A DNA stretch of 52,136 nucleotides. Source: DATHTK01 sp035463295. GTDB lineage: Bacteria; Actinomycetota; Rubrobacteria; Rubrobacterales; Rubrobacteraceae. How positions within the stretch are numbered: position 1 is the stretch's first letter; each line of letters starts with the position of its first letter. Both the position numbers and the translations under genes were made by a program. Location of the stretch: NCBI GenBank assembly GCA_035463295.1, contig DATHTK010000034.1, positions 1 through 52,136 on the forward strand, given 5' to 3'. Under the pieces are notes generated by a model. It was given only the letters and a program-made list of their open reading frames with translations. It had not been told where the DNA came from and searched no databases. Shown in pieces: positions 1-8,081 of this stretch.

Positions 1-291
1 GGAACTCATACATCTCCCAAGCTCGGCTCCCGTGATGTTCAGATTCCTTGTGAGGAGCTCCCCTGAGTAGCCTTCGGGCTTCTTCGCTATCTCCCTCATC
101 ACCCTCCGAGCTTGTTCTGTGATATCGCTCCACAGCTTCACAAACGCTTCCTCACTCCAAGGTCGCCCCGCCGCATGCTCCGGCGTTTCTGTATACGCCC
201 CTATCTTCTTTTGCTCCAGGACATCTATTAATGACCTGAGTACCTCGAAGTCCTCCTCGCCTTCTACCTTTATAGTCAATGTGACTTCCAA
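1..291 (-). CDS. Hypothetical protein, C-terminally truncated by window edge, winged-helix-like
   Basis: A reading frame of 97 codons runs leftward off the window edge without a stop. The likely start is TTG at 291-289, preceded by the purine-rich GAGGGAAAGGA; an in-frame stop lies shortly upstream and no ATG is available. The residues read as a real protein: an acidic strand-helix start, then an amphipathic helix with ARRVMREIAKKPEG, then GELLTRNLNITGAELG, the spacing of a winged-helix recognition unit. Codon use is much less GC-biased (AAG, ATA, ACA, TAT) than in the core genes to the right, which may mean recent acquisition. No family is recognised with certainty, and the start is tentative (TTG at 279-277 is an alternative). 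Confidence 0.5.
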   Translation of the reverse strand, partial: MEVTLTIKVEGEEDFEVLRSLIDVLEQKKIGAYTETPEHAAGRPWSEEAFVKLWSDITEQARRVMREIAKKPEGYSGELLTRNLNITGAELGRCMSS

Positions 292-322
292 GGCTGCGCA
301 CGCGTCCTTTCCCTCTTGGGTC

Positions 323-438
323 TTACTGGTTCAGCAGGTTAGCCCACTGGTATAAATCGTTCAATAGAGAATCGGCCTCATCCTCCTCCCCCGGCTCTCT
401 TCTATGTAGGCTTCCAGTGCAGACTTTGGGGGAGGCTC
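323..438 (-). pseudogene. Possible gene remnant with a frameshift
   Basis: On the minus strand, one frame reads KSALEAYIEESRG up to a run of five G. A second frame takes over there and reads EEDEADSLLNDLYQWANLLNQ to a TAA at 325-323, about 30 bases before the next start. Neither frame has a start codon of its own, and the first begins just after a TAG. It looks like the tail of a decayed acidic helical protein broken by one base in the G run. It is short, so chance cannot be excluded. Confidence 0.2.
336..364 (-). promoter_or_regulatory. Candidate promoter for the left-edge gene
   Basis: Read on the minus strand, TTGAAC (364-359) and TAACCT (341-336) are 17 bases apart and point at the TTG start at 291. 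This is a reasonable housekeeping sigma-factor match, but it overlaps the possible gene remnant and is only suggestive. Confidence 0.3.
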
Positions 439-455
439 CTACGAACCTCCCCCAA
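426..455. terminator. Hairpin after the peptidoglycan-binding gene
   Basis: TTGGGGGAGG (426-435) and CCTCCCCCAA (446-455) form a perfect 10-bp GC-rich stem with a 10-base loop. It starts 6 bases beyond the stop of the leftward gene ending at 461, as expected for a terminator, although no U-run follows the stem. Confidence 0.5.
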
Positions 456-460
456 GGGTC

Positions 461-1027
461 TTAGCGGTCGCTGATGAGCGCTTGCCAGGTCGCCTTGTTG
501 ACCCGGCCCGTCACACGGAGATCATGCTTGCGCTGGAAGTCTCTGACAGCGGCGCGCGTTATGCGCCCGAAGTCGCCCGAGACCTTGACCTCGTAGTTAT
601 AGACGTCTCGCAGCTGCACCTGCAACCCGCGCACGGCAGCGTTGTTCTGCATGCCAAGGCGCACGGGAACGACCAGCTTCGTCCAGGTCCTTGCTCCCAC
701 GCGGCCGGTCACGGCCAGCGCCCTGGCGCGCTGGAAATCCTTGACGGCTCGCCGGGTGAGCGGACCGAAGTACCCATCGTTGGGGCGGAAGTCCGCGAAT
801 CCTCGATGACGCAACAGGTACTGGATCGTTACGACGTCTTCGTCAGTATCTCCGAAGGAATAGGTCGGCCAACAGGGTGCCGGTCCGCACCCTGCCTGCG
901 CCGTGATAGGTTCCTCCGGCGTCGATTGCTCGACCGCCAGCGCCCCGCTAGCGTAGATGACCAGCAGCCCCAAGATAAGCGCCAGCACAACTAGCAGGCG
1001 CCGTATACCCATTAGTGCCGATATCAT
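461..1027 (-). CDS. Secreted peptidoglycan-binding protein with two PGB_1 domains
   Basis: This 188-residue protein begins with a clear export signal: basic MGIRRLL, a hydrophobic core to about residue 28, then ALA. Two PGB_1-type repeats follow. Each has the family pattern in which a short strand is followed by DGYFGPLTRRAVKDFQRA (about 84-101) or SGDFGRITRAAVRDFQRK (about 150-167), then V-TGRV and W. Such domains bind cell-wall peptidoglycan and usually carry a catalytic partner; none is fused here, so the protein may only bind. A Cys-Cys pair (CGPAPC) lies between signal and repeats. The start at 1027 is supported by AAGGAGG seven bases upstream. The gene stands alone, with a hairpin after its stop. 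Confidence 0.85.
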   Translation of the reverse strand: MISALMGIRRLLVVLALILGLLVIYASGALAVEQSTPEEPITAQAGCGPAPCWPTYSFGDTDEDVVTIQYLLRHRGFADFRPNDGYFGPLTRRAVKDFQRARALAVTGRVGARTWTKLVVPVRLGMQNNAAVRGLQVQLRDVYNYEVKVSGDFGRITRAAVRDFQRKHDLRVTGRVNKATWQALISDR

Positions 1028-1676
1028 CTTGCTGCCTCCTTACTGCTCACCAGGGCCAGATGAACGCTCTAGATCGGAGCGAGTGAGAGAGGAAGTGAGG
1101 GATTCTACTCGCTTTCACGCCTATTCCGGTCTCTCTAGCGCTCGCCGCGCGATCTGCCGACCGTTGGACACCACCTCCTTCCTGACCGACACCGGAGAGC
1201 ACTCTCCCGCAGGGGAGGGAACCTATGCCTGGAGATAAGTGCTTCGCTACCGCCTGAGGGAGACGACCCTCCTCTGTTGGTCCGCGCCTCCGAAGCCTGT
1301 ATGCGTCCGTCGAGCCCTCGCGAAGGTGTCGCGTCTCTGGCACCCCGGCCTCTCTAGGCGCGGTGGATGGCGTGCGGCCGCCTCCCGTTGCGGGATGCGC
1401 TCCCTGGTTGTCAACCCGCTCGCAAGAGGATTCCCTCGTCGGGTCCTTCTATACAGAACGCTACCGCTAGAGTGTTCCCTTGCCATGACGCATGTTGATA
1501 GTTGTTATAAGCAATATTGACCAAGGGCGAGCGAGGGATGGTTCACGGGCGGTGTTCTCTGAACTACTCGGGCAATATGGCACAGGTTGACTACTCGCCT
1601 GGTCAATCTACGTCAAGACGGGTAACCCTGCGCGGGGTAACGTAGTTCAAGACCGGTTAAAGGAGATACACCATAG
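1028..1676. other. Long intergenic region without a credible gene
   Basis: About 650 bases lie between two genes transcribed away from each other. The open frames here have arginine-rich, low-complexity translations and no ribosome sites, so I call no gene. Visible details are a repeated ACTACTCG with CAAT downstream (around 1563 and 1592), TTGAC-N10-GTCAA near 1589-1608, and a repeated GGGTAAC at about 1620 and 1635. The length suggests 5' regulatory sequence for one or both neighbours. I looked for a c-di-AMP riboswitch core upstream of the peptidoglycan-binding gene and did not find its conserved blocks. Confidence 0.5.
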
Positions 1677-2264
1677 GTGCTCGTTCTGTTGGTTCTGGTC
1701 ATAGTCTTGCTCGTTGCCGCCTTCGTAGGCCTCGGGATCGCTAAGGAGGGAGGAAGCTCGAATATGCTCAAGCTACTATATTCCTTGGCAATAGCACTTC
1801 TTGTTGTCGCCTTCGTCGGATTCGGGATCTCCGCCTTCTACCCCTCGCCCGAGTTCCCCCAGCCTCCACCGCAGCTGGAGTTCGGCGTGGGAGAAAACCC
1901 CACGGAGAAAGAGAAGGAGATGATGATCGAGCAACGCGAGAAGGAGGAAGCCTACCAGGATCGGTTCTCCGACTACAACCAAGTGGTCTCCTCCATCGCC
2001 ATAGGGGTTGCGGTTGTGCTTCTTGTGGGCAGCATCCTCTGGCTGAGTGGGGTGGCCGTGATAGGTGATGGAGTAACCCTCGGCGCTGTGTTCACGCTGT
2101 TCTACGGGTTGATACGAGCCTTCATGACCGAGAGTGAGGTGTTCAGGTTCGTTGCCGTGGCCATCGGCCTTGTGGTGGTGATGGCCCTCGTGTACCTGAA
2201 GTTCGTGCGCTCTACCAGGAAGGCTGAACCCCCTACCAAGAGAGCTGAGCCTGATCCCGGGTAA
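1677..2264 (+). CDS. Membrane protein with duplicated N-terminal segment
   Basis: A 195-residue protein of unrecognised family, with hydrophobic segments near 1-22, 30-52, 102-128 and 150-178. An acidic, Pro- and Lys/Glu-rich soluble stretch (residues about 55-100) lies between the second and third. Two starts are possible, and each has a good ribosome site: GTG 1677 (AAAGGAG, 11 bases away) and ATG 1764 (AAGGAGGGAGG). The two starts open near-duplicates, LLVAAFVGLGIAKEG and LLVVAFVGFGISAFY, so the segment from 1677 to 1763 looks like a partial copy of the original start. The ATG 1764 form (166 residues) may be the ancestral protein. The charged tail (RSTRKAEPPTKRAEPDPG) is probably cytoplasmic. 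The function is unknown. Confidence 0.7.
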   Translation: MLVLLVLVIVLLVAAFVGLGIAKEGGSSNMLKLLYSLAIALLVVAFVGFGISAFYPSPEFPQPPPQLEFGVGENPTEKEKEMMIEQREKEEAYQDRFSDYNQVVSSIAIGVAVVLLVGSILWLSGVAVIGDGVTLGAVFTLFYGLIRAFMTESEVFRFVAVAIGLVVVMALVYLKFVRSTRKAEPPTKRAEPDPG

Positions 2265-2342
2265 GGTGATAAACGTGCCCACCCTCGTAGGGTCTGTGGG
2301 ACGGAGCGGGGCTGCTCGGGTCATCGTATACTGCGTGAGTTA

Positions 2343-2543
2343 TCAGCCTCTGCGTCCTCTACCGCCCACGGTTCCCAGGAGAGGAGAGCCAGCGCCGAGC
2401 AGAAACCCGAAGTCGTACCAGTTCCCGCTTCTCGCCTCGTTGTAGAACGGGAACTGCTCCCACCCGCCGAACACGTGAACGATGAGGACGATCCAGGCCG
2501 TAATCCCGTTCCAGAATCCCCACAGCAAGTCTGCCCACCACAC
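2343..2543 (-). CDS. Small conserved membrane protein
   Basis: This 66-residue protein starts MWWADLLWGFWNGITAWIV, has one clear transmembrane segment (about 7-25), and then the motif HVFGGWEQFPFYNEARSGNWYDFGFLLGAG. The aromatic-rich sequence resembles a small-protein type I associate with actinobacteria and other high-GC genomes, function unknown. GTG at 2543 is preceded by AAAGGAGAGG at proper distance. The next leftward gene upstream (2599-2808) is another small membrane protein, so the two may be co-transcribed. The glycine/arginine tail after residue 58 is less protein-like. Confidence 0.7.
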   Translation of the reverse strand: MWWADLLWGFWNGITAWIVLIVHVFGGWEQFPFYNEARSGNWYDFGFLLGAGSPLLGTVGGRGRRG

Positions 2544-2598
2544 GATAGGCCTCTCCTTTCGATCTCGTTCTCCGAGTCACCCGCTTATCGAGGGTATC

Positions 2599-2808
2599 TT
2601 ATGTGAAACGATCTGCCGCTGGGCGTCGGTACGCGAATCCCGCAAAGTTCGTCAGCAGAAGCAATCCAATAGCGGAGAGCACAATAAACGTGACGATGGA
2701 GACAATGAAATCCATATCGCTCACACCGGAGAAGAACTCGAGGAGGACCGTGCCGGGAAGCAACGACAGCCAGGCGACTACGCCGGCTACGAAAGACCAC
2801 GGCCACAC
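2599..2808 (-). CDS. Small two-helix membrane protein
   Basis: A 69-residue hydrophobic protein with two membrane helices, about 3-24 (WSFVAGVVAWLSLLPGTVLL) and about 32-58 (FIVSIVTFIVLSAIGLLLLT). The frame is open back to a TTG at 2865. I prefer GTG at 2808 because AAAGGAG lies about 13 bases before it and the extra upstream residues are polar. The family is not recognised. It lies 55 bases upstream of the small gene at 2343-2543, and the two probably form a unit. Confidence 0.55.
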   Translation of the reverse strand: MWPWSFVAGVVAWLSLLPGTVLLEFFSGVSDMDFIVSIVTFIVLSAIGLLLLTNFAGFAYRRPAADRFT

Positions 2809-3032
2809 CCTCGCCAGCAAGCTCCTTTGAACAGGGTTGTTCGGGTAGAGCCAATGACTATCCAAACGAGGCGGTCGGAGACTCGCCGCTTATCCCAGTG
2901 TGTTAAGGTGCAAGAACTGCAATTAGAGTTATGCGCATTACGTCGTAACCCGAACTGGTATGAGGTGGTCCGCTCGACGGCCGTCTCCTAGAGGTTTCGG
3001 GCAGGGGTACGTGGGCGAGGAGGTTGGTAGGG

Positions 3033-4439
3033 ATGGCGGGTATGGTCGAAAGCGCGGTCTCAATTGCGAACAACGTCCTCTGGACCTACGTCCTGATCGC
3101 GCTCCTCATCGGGCTCGGGATCTATTTCACCGTTCGGACGCGGTTCGTGCAGTTTAGGTACTTTGCGGATTCGGTGCGTTTACTCGGGGCGGGGACAGCC
3201 TCCGGAACGGGGGTCTCCTCGTTCGGGGCCTTCGCCGTCGGCACGGCCGCGCGGGTCGGCACGGGCAACCTGGCGGGCGTTGCGCTCGCCATAGCGGTCG
3301 GGGGTCCGGGGGCGGTGTTCTGGATGTGGATGATCGCGCTCATAGGCGCCGCCTCTGCCTTTGTCGAGAGCACGCTGGCCCAGGTCTACAAGGTGCGCGA
3401 CGGGGACACCTTCCGGGGCGGCCCCGCCTACTACATGGAGCGGGCGCTAGGACAGCGGTGGATGGGCATCCTGTTCGCCGTGCTCATCACCTTTACCTTC
3501 GGGCTGGTCTTTAGCTCCGTACAGGCGAACACCATCTCTCTAGCCTTCGAGGAGGCCTACGGCATCCCCCGCCTGTTGATGGGGGTCTTGGTAACGGTTC
3601 CCGTCGCGCTCGTGATCTTCGGCGGGATCAAGCGCATCGCCCGCGTCGCCGAGGTGCTCGTTGTCTTCATGGCGGTGCCCTACGTCCTTATGGCGCTCTT
3701 CATCGTGGTGGTCAACTTCACGGAGATTCCCCGCGTCCTCGGCCTTATCGTGGGTAACGCCTTCGGTATCGGGCCGGCGGTGGGCGGTGGCTTCGGGGCC
3801 GCCATCATGCAGGGCGTCAGGCGCGGACTCTTCTCCAACGAGGCCGGCATGGGCAGCGCCCCGAACGCCGCGGCCACCGCCGACGTCTCTCACCCGGCCA
3901 AACAGGGTCTGGTGCAGTCTCTGGGCGTGTTCATCGACACGCTCGTCATCTGCAGCGCGACGGCCTTCGTCATCCTCTTCTCCGGCATCTACGAGTCCGG
4001 GGAAGCCGACGGGATCGTGCTCACCCAGCAGGCGCTGGGGAGCCACATCGGCGGGTGGTCGGTGGCCTTTATCTCGTTCGCGGTGATGATGTTCGCCTTC
4101 AGCTCCATCATCGCCAACTACTACTACGGCGAGACGAACATCGAGTTCATAACCGGAGACGACCGCTACGTCCTCTACTACCGGATCGCTGTTATGGCCC
4201 TGGTCCTCTTCGGGTCGGTGGCGGCGCTGGAGCTGGTGTGGGCCCTGGCCGATCTGTTCATGGGCACCATGGCGCTCGTGAATCTGATCGCCATCGCCCT
4301 CCTGGCCCCGGTCGCCCTCGCCGTCCTGCGCGACTACTCCCGCCAGCGTGCGGCCGGCAGGGACCCCGTCTTCGAGGCGAAGAACGTCCGGGACCTAAAG
4401 AATGTAGAGGTGTGGGGTGGATCCGACCGGGTGCGGTAG
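3033..4439 (+). CDS. Alanine/glycine:cation (sodium) symporter, AGCS family
   Basis: This 468-residue polytopic transporter imports alanine or glycine with Na+ or H+ across the inner membrane. Family hallmarks are visible: GTGVSSFGAFAVGTAARVGTGN and the following membrane segment near residues 60-95, FRGGPAYYME near 130, and FSNEAGMGSAPNAAATA (about 270-286), the AGCS signature. There are about eleven hydrophobic segments, and the length is normal for the family (450-500). The ATG at 3033 is chosen because GAGGAGG lies nine bases upstream; an in-frame TTG at 3024 sits directly on that site. It is monocistronic, convergent with the ParB-domain gene. The exact substrate cannot be read from sequence. 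Confidence 0.93.
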   Translation: MAGMVESAVSIANNVLWTYVLIALLIGLGIYFTVRTRFVQFRYFADSVRLLGAGTASGTGVSSFGAFAVGTAARVGTGNLAGVALAIAVGGPGAVFWMWMIALIGAASAFVESTLAQVYKVRDGDTFRGGPAYYMERALGQRWMGILFAVLITFTFGLVFSSVQANTISLAFEEAYGIPRLLMGVLVTVPVALVIFGGIKRIARVAEVLVVFMAVPYVLMALFIVVVNFTEIPRVLGLIVGNAFGIGPAVGGGFGAAIMQGVRRGLFSNEAGMGSAPNAAATADVSHPAKQGLVQSLGVFIDTLVICSATAFVILFSGIYESGEADGIVLTQQALGSHIGGWSVAFISFAVMMFAFSSIIANYYYGETNIEFITGDDRYVLYYRIAVMALVLFGSVAALELVWALADLFMGTMALVNLIAIALLAPVALAVLRDYSRQRAAGRDPVFEAKNVRDLKNVEVWGGSDRVR

Positions 4440-4546
4440 GGGAGCCTGATGCCTCCATGCGCGAGGCCAGATCCCCGTGCAGGGCTCTGTGCGCGACGCG
4501 CCACCGGGTGCGGGCGAGAAGAGCTGGTTCGGCGTCTCCTCTGTCT

Positions 4547-5059
4547 CTACGCTGCGGGCTGGGGATCTAGAGGGCGCCGGCGCGCGGGGAGCGATCTGGC
4601 CTCGGTTATTTCGGCGTCGATCCACTCGGCCCCGTGGAAGCGGGCCACGCTCACGCGGTGATGACCGTCGATGACGTGGTAATCCTCGCGCAGCTTCAAC
4701 AGGCTCACGGGAGGCAACTCCTGCCCGCGGCGAAAAGCCCTGTCGATCCGCTTCCACTTCTCCGGAGAAGCCTTTGCCAGAGGCATGAAGCAGGGGTCGA
4801 ACTGCGCGTGCTTGCCCACGCTACCGACTATCCTCGACGTCTCGACCGTCCGCAGGCCCCGATGCATAGCCCCACCGAGCGGAACGCTGCGGCGGACCGC
4901 GTCGGGAGAGAGAAGGGTGCCCCTCGTGTCGCGCTTGAGGATGCGTCTCCTCAACTCCCGCAACCGCGCCCGCCGACGGGCGATCGTGAAGTCCTTCTCT
5001 ACCTGGTCCTCCAGGTTCATCAGATCGACCACGACCATTACCTTCCAGGGCGCCTGCAC
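4547..5059 (-). CDS. ParB-like N-terminal-domain protein (orphan)
   Basis: This 170-residue protein has a basic helical first half (RRRARLRELRRRILKRD) and a second half with a ParB/Srx-type fold signature: LPPVSLLKLREDYHVIDGHHRVSVARFHGAEWIDAEI. In ParB proteins the GxxR-type loop binds and hydrolyses CTP. Here it reads DGHHRVS, as in small stand-alone relatives. There is no ParA partner, no HTH, and no parS-like site nearby, so a role in chromosome segregation is not implied. The start is uncertain: GTG 5059 gives the full frame but has no ribosome site, while a GTG some 27 bases further in follows GGAAGG at 8 bases. Confidence 0.65.
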   Translation of the reverse strand: MQAPWKVMVVVDLMNLEDQVEKDFTIARRRARLRELRRRILKRDTRGTLLSPDAVRRSVPLGGAMHRGLRTVETSRIVGSVGKHAQFDPCFMPLAKASPEKWKRIDRAFRRGQELPPVSLLKLREDYHVIDGHHRVSVARFHGAEWIDAEITEARSLPARRRPLDPQPAA

Positions 5060-5205
5060 ACATTATGCGTCCAAGCAAGGATGGGGACAAGGAGAAGTTG
5101 ATCCCAAGGTGTATGCTGGCGCGCTCCCAGTCCTCTCCGAAAGCACGAGAAGCTCGCTGCTGGCCGGGCAGGGGTTTTCGTAACGTTCGGGAGCCGGTAG
5201 TGCTG

Positions 5206-5211
5206 TAGAGT
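5206..5211 (+). promoter_or_regulatory. Candidate -10 element placing the transcript start at the GTG
   Basis: TAGAGT lies six bases before the GTG at 5218, which has no ribosome site. A -10 at this distance implies a leaderless mRNA. The same hexamer and distance occur at lexA. No good -35 is seen here. Confidence 0.3.
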
Positions 5212-5217
5212 GTCGTC

Positions 5218-6516
5218 GTGATACGACGGACGAGGGAACAGGACCTTCCGGCAGAGCCTAGCTCGCCGAGACCTCTGAGTGGTCGCCCTCTCCTCTTCGC
5301 CAGGACCGCGTGGGTCGTGCTGGCCGCCGTCGTCCTCGGGCTCGACGCCGCGGGCATCCCCTACGCCTACGCCTGGCATCTGGAGCCGTGCACGGGCGCG
5401 GCGTGCCTCGATTCGGGGCGGCTTACCAAAGAAGGCGTCGAGGCGCTGCGAGAGACCGGCATCTCACCCGAGTTCTACGCCGCATATGTCGGAGTAGGGT
5501 TCTCGGTAGTCGTCACGCTGGTGTTCTTCGCGGTCGCCGCGGTTATCTTCTGGCGCCGCTCGGAGGACCGGATGGCGCTCTTCGCCTCTTTCACGCTCCT
5601 CGTTTTCGGTGGCGCGGCGATCACCGACCTCGCTGTCCACCATCCCACCTTCGAGCTGCCGGCAAACGTCCTGAACTACATCGGGCAGGTGTCCTTCGGC
5701 GTCTTCTTCTACCTCTTCCCGGACGGCTCCTTCGTGCCTAGCTGGACGCGATGGCTAGCCGTCGCGTCGGCGCTGATCTTCGTGCCCACCGTCTTCTTCC
5801 CCGACTCCTCCCTCTCCTCCCTGACCGATCCCCTATTTCTGGTCTTTGTAGGCAGCCTGGTCTTCGCCCAGGTCTATCGCTACCGGCGGGTCTCGACCCC
5901 GGTTCAGCGTCGGCAGACTCGATGGGTGGTCTTCGGCTTCTCGGCGGCGCTCACGGGTTTCCTGGCGATGATCCTCCTCTACGAAAGCGTACCGGCCGTG
6001 GGACAGTCCGGACCGCTGGGGGAGATGGTCGGCGAGACGGTCGTCTACGGTTTTCTGCTCCTTATACCGCTCTCCATCGGCGCCGCGATTCTGCGACACC
6101 GCCTCTACGACATAGACGTGATCATCAACCGCACCCTCGTCTACGCCGTACTAACCGTAATCCTCGCCCTCGTCTACCTCGGCGGCGTCGCCATGACCCA
6201 GACCGCTCTCCGCTTCCTCACCGGACAGGAAGAGCAGCCCCAACTGGCCGTCGTCGCCTCTACCCTCGTAATCGCAGCACTGTTCAATCCATTGAGACAG
6301 CGAATACAGACACTTATAGATCTTAGCTTCTACCGCAGGAAGTACGACGCGCGTAAGACACTAGATGAGTTTAGTTCTAAACTCAGGAATGAGACGGACC
6401 TTGGGGCGTTGAACGAGGAATTGCTTGCGGCGGTGCGGAATACGATGCAGCCTGTCCACGTCTCGCTGTGGCTGCGGCGAGAACCGTCCCCGAGGCGGAG
6501 CCGAGGATCGGAGTAA
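5218..6516 (+). CDS. Orphan sensor-type membrane protein lacking a kinase domain
   Basis: A 432-residue protein with about nine to ten hydrophobic segments from residue 31 to about 365, then a cytoplasmic tail. The part LNYIGQVSFGVFFYLFPDGSF, the segment STPVQRRQTRWVVFG, and the tail FYRRKYDARKTLDEFSSKLRNETDL followed by VHVSLWLR match what I know of the membrane input modules of ComP-like sensor kinases. In those kinases a HisKA/HATPase domain follows this point; here the protein simply ends with a basic serine-rich tail. No kinase fragment lies downstream, so this is either a stand-alone relative or a kinase that lost its output end. GTG 5218 has no ribosome site and may be leaderless. Confidence 0.7.
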   Translation: MIRRTREQDLPAEPSSPRPLSGRPLLFARTAWVVLAAVVLGLDAAGIPYAYAWHLEPCTGAACLDSGRLTKEGVEALRETGISPEFYAAYVGVGFSVVVTLVFFAVAAVIFWRRSEDRMALFASFTLLVFGGAAITDLAVHHPTFELPANVLNYIGQVSFGVFFYLFPDGSFVPSWTRWLAVASALIFVPTVFFPDSSLSSLTDPLFLVFVGSLVFAQVYRYRRVSTPVQRRQTRWVVFGFSAALTGFLAMILLYESVPAVGQSGPLGEMVGETVVYGFLLLIPLSIGAAILRHRLYDIDVIINRTLVYAVLTVILALVYLGGVAMTQTALRFLTGQEEQPQLAVVASTLVIAALFNPLRQRIQTLIDLSFYRRKYDARKTLDEFSSKLRNETDLGALNEELLAAVRNTMQPVHVSLWLRREPSPRRSRGSE

Positions 6517-6592
6517 CCGCTCGGTTCATCGGGAATTCATCGCTACCTGCTCTCATGTGAGTGGCTTGCATACGAAGAAGCTGAGAGGTCCG

Positions 6593-8047
6593 ATGAGATT
6601 CCTGAGCTGCTTGAGAGTTGCGTTGTTCACCACTACGAACATCGTCCTCAACGGGCTGACGTTGGGGCGCTACGTGTGGCTCGAGGGGAGGGTTCGCCGG
6701 GGCGTCTTCACGAACTGGGCCAGGCGCTTCCGATACAGGCCGCAGAGGTTCGCCCGACCCGCCACCGAGGAGGAGGTCGTCGGGCTGGTGAGGGGCTCGA
6801 AGAGCCTGCGGTTCTTTGGCTCGGGGCACTCTTTCAACACGGGGGTCGTCTCCGACGAAGTTCTCGTCTCGCTCGACGACTACAGCGGCCTGGTCCAGAG
6901 AGACAAGGGGGCGCGTCGGATCTCCGTCCGTGGCGGCACCCGCGTGCGGGACGTCGTGGATCTTCTCTTCGACGAGGGGCTCGCTTTCAGGGCGCTACCC
7001 TCTCACGACGCCCAGAGCATCGGGGGCATTCTCTCCACCGACGTACACGGGACGGGGAGAGAGTGGGGCTTCGTCAGCGAGTCGGTTGTGGGGCTCGAGC
7101 TGGTGGACGGCAAAGGAGAGGTACATGAGTGTGGTCCGGAGGACGATCTCTTCAAGGCCGCGATAGGTGGGGTCGGCGCCGTCGGGATAATAACCGAGGT
7201 GACCGTCGAGGGGGTCGAGCGCTTCAACGTCGAACAGAAGGTCGAGACCGCGGACGTATCATTCGTCGAGAGGAACCTCGACCGGCTGCTGCGCGAGAAC
7301 GAGCACCTCAGCTTCTACCTCTTCCCCTTCACCGGCAGGTGCCGGGTCAACACCTGGAACCGGGTGGAGAGGCGGCGAACGCCGCTCGGCGATCTCCGAG
7401 AGTTCCTGAGGATATCGGTCGACGCGCTGGGGGCCGCGTGGGTCGGGAACTTCCTCGCCTGGGCCGGGCTGTTGGAAAAGCTCTCGCCGCTCGTCTACGG
7501 CGTCGAGCGCGGGTCGAACCTGGTGCTGGAGAGCAACAAGGCCTTCAACAGGACCATCTATCATCTGCACCAGGAGCTGGAGTTCACGGTGCCGTACGAG
7601 GACGCGTTCAGCGATTGCCGGCGCTTCATCGAGCTCTACGAGGCGCTGTACCCCTCGGGGTTGCCGTACATTATCTTCGAGGTCCGGTTCACCCCCGAAG
7701 GCCACGACCGGACCCTGATCGGCGCGGGCCGGGACCGCCGCTGCGCGTGGATAGACCTCGTCTGCAACGACTCGCGCGGCTTCGAGCGCTACTACGCGGC
7801 GGCAGAGGCCCTGATCCGGCAGATCGGGGCCCGCCCCCACCTGGGGAAGTACTGCGAGAGCTTCGGCGAGGCGGATCTCGCGAACCTCCACGGGGATAAC
7901 TTCGCGAAGTTCATGGACCTCGTGAAGAAGCACGACCCCGACCGGAAGTTCGCCAACGGCTTCACGCGGCGACTCTTCGGGGACGGGACGCGACCGGCAA
8001 GTTCCCGGGAGAAGCACCGTCCGGCCCACCGTAGAAGCTCGCGCTGA
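6593..8047 (+). CDS. FAD-dependent oxidase of the D-arabinono-1,4-lactone/alditol oxidase family
   Basis: A 484-residue flavoprotein. A hydrophobic N-terminus (about 5-27) may anchor it to the membrane. The VAO-type FAD-binding domain follows: RFARPATEEEVVGLVR, then FFGSGHSFNTG, whose His79 corresponds to the histidine that carries covalent FAD in alditol oxidase and aldonolactone oxidases. Then come VRGGTRVRDVV and SIGGILSTDVHGTG. The C-terminal substrate domain ends LVKKHDPDRKFANGFTRRLF, the usual ALO ending. The likely reaction is oxidation of a sugar lactone or polyol with O2 or a dehydrogenase acceptor; the substrate is unknown. The start is ATG 6593 (GAGAGG upstream) rather than the longer open frame from 6425. 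It is the first gene of a three-gene run. Confidence 0.87.
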   Translation: MRFLSCLRVALFTTTNIVLNGLTLGRYVWLEGRVRRGVFTNWARRFRYRPQRFARPATEEEVVGLVRGSKSLRFFGSGHSFNTGVVSDEVLVSLDDYSGLVQRDKGARRISVRGGTRVRDVVDLLFDEGLAFRALPSHDAQSIGGILSTDVHGTGREWGFVSESVVGLELVDGKGEVHECGPEDDLFKAAIGGVGAVGIITEVTVEGVERFNVEQKVETADVSFVERNLDRLLRENEHLSFYLFPFTGRCRVNTWNRVERRRTPLGDLREFLRISVDALGAAWVGNFLAWAGLLEKLSPLVYGVERGSNLVLESNKAFNRTIYHLHQELEFTVPYEDAFSDCRRFIELYEALYPSGLPYIIFEVRFTPEGHDRTLIGAGRDRRCAWIDLVCNDSRGFERYYAAAEALIRQIGARPHLGKYCESFGEADLANLHGDNFAKFMDLVKKHDPDRKFANGFTRRLFGDGTRPASSREKHRPAHRRSSR

Positions 8048-8081
8048 CGAGCGCCGTGTTCACTAACTGAGGAGGAAGGTC

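Noticed and set aside
1028..1260. Possible c-di-AMP (ydaO-type) riboswitch upstream of the peptidoglycan-binding gene
   Set aside because: The gene type and leader length made it worth checking, but the conserved GAAUCCG-type blocks are absent on the reading strand.
4547..5059. Chromosome-partitioning ParB
   Set aside because: Only the ParB-like N-terminal fold is present, without HTH, ParA or parS-like sites.
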